7,970 nt of DNA, taken from Verrucomicrobiota bacterium (lineage in GTDB: Bacteria > Verrucomicrobiota > Verrucomicrobiia > Chthoniobacterales > UBA10450). The translations under genes were made by a program, and so were the position numbers. Position 1 is the stretch's first letter; each line of letters opens with the position of its first letter. The notes under the pieces are model-generated. The model did not search any database, was not told the origin of the DNA, and saw only the letters and a list, made by a program, of their open reading frames with translations. The stretch lies in the NCBI GenBank assembly GCA_003219925.1, contig QHQU01000074.1, positions 1 to 7,970 of the forward strand, written 5' to 3'. This document shows, in pieces, positions 6,158 through 7,970 of this stretch.

Positions 6158-6240
6158 TGTCATCTCGAGCGAAGTCGAGAGATCTCAATTTTATCGAACT
6201 AAAAATAGCTAGAGATTCCTCGGCTACGCTCGGAATGACA
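6158..6240. repeat. Inverted pair of the 29-bp dispersed repeat also found before trpS
   Basis: The left copy, 6158-6186, matches the trpS-leader copy at 27 of 29 positions. The right copy, 6211-6240, is inverted and more diverged (23 of 29 matching the left one). The 24-bp AT-rich gap holds TAGCTA. Together they form an 83-bp imperfect palindrome in the middle of the pilus gene run, 39 bp before the next start codon. Confidence 0.85.
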
Positions 6241-6279
6241 GGAAAACGGGTTGCATAGCCTGAGCATGAGACTGCGCTA

Positions 6280-7221
6280 ATGGACTGGTTGCAAAAAAAT
6301 TACGAGCGCGTCGTTCTGATCGCGGGTGTCGTGATCCTGCTGGTGAGCGCGTTTTGCATATTCCAGCGCGCGATTGGGTTCCAATCGCAATTCGCTGAGC
6401 TGCAATCCCACCCCCCGCAACGGCCCGCTTCGCCGCCTGGCAAAGCGAAGGAGGTTGAAGATGCCTTGCAAAAATTGCGGCAGCCACCGCAATGGACCTT
6501 TGGCGGGCGTTCCGGGCTTTTTGTTCCGGAAAAACATTTCATCGGCACGGACGGACAGCCCGCCACCCTGCAAACTACCGAGGTGCATCCGCCGGTGCCG
6601 AATGAATGGATCGAGCAGTTCGGCCTGCCCATCGCCGACGCCGACGTCTTGGAACAGGATCCGGACGGCGACGGTTTCACTAACTTCGACGAATGGCAGG
6701 GACACACCAACCCGATCGACCGCAATTCGCATCCGGATTACCTAACGAAACTAAAATTGAAATCATTTTCCCAGGAGCCGTTCCGCCTCGTCTTTGCCTC
6801 CCGCACCGAAGATACCTTTGGTATTAACACCATCGATCTAACGCAACCGACGCAGTTTGTGAAAATCGGCGACACCATCGCCGGTACGCATTTCCGGGTG
6901 GCAAAGTTCACGGAGAAGACGGCCAAGGACAAATATGGCACCGACATCGATGTGTCGGAGTTAACCCTGGAGAATACCGAAACGCGCGAGCAATTGACTT
7001 TGGTAAAGGAAAAAGTGGCGATTTCCCCGGAATCGGTCGCCACCTTTGTCTATTCCTGGAAGGAACGTCGCGAGTTTGTAGTCAAAAAAGATCAGGAATT
7101 TTCATTGCCACCGCAAGGGGACATCAGGTACAAACTAATAGATGTTCAGCCGGCTAAGGCGGTGATCGTGAGCAGTCAAAAGCCCGATACACCGATTGAG
7201 ATCGGTCTGCTCAGCCAGTAA
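6280..7221 (+). CDS. Amuc_1099-like, PilP-like membrane-anchored protein with an EF-hand-type calcium loop
   Basis: The 313-residue product has a 10-residue cytoplasmic tail, one membrane helix at about 11-29, a Pro-rich segment (45-54) and a large periplasmic part. Residues 127-138 read DPDGDGFTNFDE, with acidic or amide residues at EF-loop positions 1, 3, 5, 9 and 12 and glycine at 6, then W139 and TNP at 143-145. This form resembles the calcium loops of thrombospondin-type-3 and dockerin-like modules. The C-terminal third is beta-rich and closes with YKLIDVQPAKAVIV (284-297) and PIEIGL (305-310), reminiscent of the PilP/GspC domain that contacts the secretin. Position between PilO-like and secretin genes, with a matching layout, supports Amuc_1099 and PilP equivalence; the calcium role is inference. 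Unlike classical PilP it seems anchored by a helix, not a lipid. The start is chosen because it gives the expected tail and helix. Confidence 0.75.
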   Translation: MDWLQKNYERVVLIAGVVILLVSAFCIFQRAIGFQSQFAELQSHPPQRPASPPGKAKEVEDALQKLRQPPQWTFGGRSGLFVPEKHFIGTDGQPATLQTTEVHPPVPNEWIEQFGLPIADADVLEQDPDGDGFTNFDEWQGHTNPIDRNSHPDYLTKLKLKSFSQEPFRLVFASRTEDTFGINTIDLTQPTQFVKIGDTIAGTHFRVAKFTEKTAKDKYGTDIDVSELTLENTETREQLTLVKEKVAISPESVATFVYSWKERREFVVKKDQEFSLPPQGDIRYKLIDVQPAKAVIVSSQKPDTPIEIGLLSQ

Positions 7222-7235
7222 AAACCTGTCGCGCC

Positions 7236-7970
7236 ATGAAAAACTCCTCCACCATATCCTGGCTCATTGTGTCGGGATTGATCCTTTGCTTGCCCGCGGT
7301 CGTGCAAGCGCAAAGTGTTAACAAAATTGCTGATCGCGAAGCTGCCCGTCGCCAGGCCGGCGTGCCGCGTGGCCAAGAAGTCCTGGCGCGCGCGCAATCG
7401 GAATTGCACGCCAAACAGTATTCTCTCGCGCATGACGATTTTCGCGCGGCGCTGCGATATTTGCCGAATTCCCCGGCTGCGGGCAATTCCTACTCTGTCG
7501 CACTGGATGGTTTTTGCGAAAGTGGTGTGAAACTGGCCGAACAACGGAATTGCCGCGAAGCCCGCACCTTGCTCACCCATTTGCACGATCCCGGTTACAT
7601 CAACAAGACGATGGGACCGAAGTTCCTCGCCAAAGTGGAAGAAGTGAAAAAGCTGCTCACGGAAGCGGAAGGGTTTTATCAATCGGGCCGCTACGATATG
7701 GCGATGAAACGCTATGAACAGGTGCTTAATCTTGATCCCTACAACACCGCGGCGCGCAAGGGCCAAGAGCGAATTGATCTAACGAAATATCAGTATGGCG
7801 TTCAGGCCTATAACGAGACACGGGGCCGCGCCATGTGGCAGGTCGAACATGGTTGGGAACAACCGGTCCGACAGTATGGGACAGGCGCCGGGCCGATCGA
7901 GAATGTGGTCGCGCGCGATGTCGGCAATACGGCACGTATCCGCAATAAGCTCGATAGCATCATTATTCCG
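7236..7970 (+). CDS. N-terminal part of a TPR-containing secretin, Amuc_1098/PilQ-like (partial)
   Basis: The frame stays open from ATG 7236 to the right edge (245 codons). A signal peptide covers about residues 1-25 (hydrophobic 8-22, cut after VVQA). Two tetratricopeptide-like helical hairpins follow, about 46-80 (VLARAQSELHAKQYSLAHDDF) and 142-176 (EAEGFYQSGRYDMAMKRYEQVLNLDP). The visible end, RIRNKLDSIIIP, resembles the start of the first periplasmic secretin domain, where family members continue with a strand and an R-E-A-I helix. The beta-barrel domain is beyond the window, so the secretin call rests on this start and on gene order; Amuc_1098 and related verrucomicrobial proteins have the same TPR-then-secretin layout. 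The protein would form the outer-membrane gate of the pilus-like machine. It begins 14 nt after the previous stop; no ribosome binding site is clear. Confidence 0.78.
   Translation, partial: MKNSSTISWLIVSGLILCLPAVVQAQSVNKIADREAARRQAGVPRGQEVLARAQSELHAKQYSLAHDDFRAALRYLPNSPAAGNSYSVALDGFCESGVKLAEQRNCREARTLLTHLHDPGYINKTMGPKFLAKVEEVKKLLTEAEGFYQSGRYDMAMKRYEQVLNLDPYNTAARKGQERIDLTKYQYGVQAYNETRGRAMWQVEHGWEQPVRQYGTGAGPIENVVARDVGNTARIRNKLDSIIIP

Larger units (their letters stand above)
6035..6279. other. Repeat-filled spacer inside the pilus gene run
   Basis: These 245 bp contain a hairpin (6062-6107) and an inverted pair of dispersed repeats (6158-6240), and I find no supported gene. A pyrimidine-rich run, CTTCCTCTTCTTTTTCCTC, occupies about 6043-6061. 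The last 39 bp before the ATG at 6280 carry no clear ribosome binding site. Confidence 0.6.

Noticed and set aside
6031..6258. A 75-codon open frame overlapping the end of the Amuc_1100-like gene by 4 nt
   Set aside because: The ATGATG arrangement looks like coupling, but the product is arginine/serine-rich and crosses both hairpin repeats, including the repeat-derived RAKSRDL peptide.
7176..7766. A 196-codon minus-strand open frame opposite the secretin gene
   Set aside because: It crosses the stop and start junction of two supported plus-strand genes and shows no family features.

Overview
The window looks like a chromosomal segment from a Verrucomicrobiota bacterium with moderately high GC, probably an environmental relative of Akkermansia rather than Akkermansia itself. 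The main reason is the run of genes from about 2568 to the right edge. Order, lengths, membrane topology and several local motifs match the Akkermansia muciniphila cluster Amuc_1102, 1101, 1100, 1099, 1098, a type IV pilus-like locus. Short palindromic repeats crowd the intergenic spaces, which also fits soil or freshwater Verrucomicrobiota. The lineage call is inference; no rRNA or tRNA gene is present to fix it.

Layout. Bases 2-121 are the last 39 codons of a TRAM-domain protein (probably MiaB). It is convergent with trpS on the minus strand (206-1180). Between trpS and the next gene is a divergent spacer of about 416 bp holding three palindromic repeats. A UDP-glucuronate decarboxylase-type SDR (1597-2571) follows on the plus strand and overlaps by 4 nt an exported protein resembling Amuc_1102 (2568-3140). 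After a repeat-filled spacer of about 200 bp comes a PilM-PilN fusion (3345-5114). It overlaps by 4 nt the Amuc_1100-like, PilO-like protein (5111-6034). A second repeat-filled spacer of about 245 bp precedes the Amuc_1099-like, PilP-like protein with an EF-hand loop (6280-7221). The start of a TPR-containing, Amuc_1098-like secretin (7236 to the edge) ends the window.

How the genes fit together. Read by position and domain, the last four genes are pilMN (fused), pilO, pilP and pilQ. This is the order of the classical pilMNOPQ alignment subcomplex, which links the cytoplasmic motor side to the outer-membrane secretin. The Amuc_1102-like protein is an exported accessory factor of unknown role. 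The sugar-nucleotide enzyme may share its transcript.

The most unusual non-coding content is the repeat set. Several elements are pairs of inverted hairpins whose two copies differ mostly by changes that preserve base pairing. All lie between genes, and three sit inside the pilus gene run.
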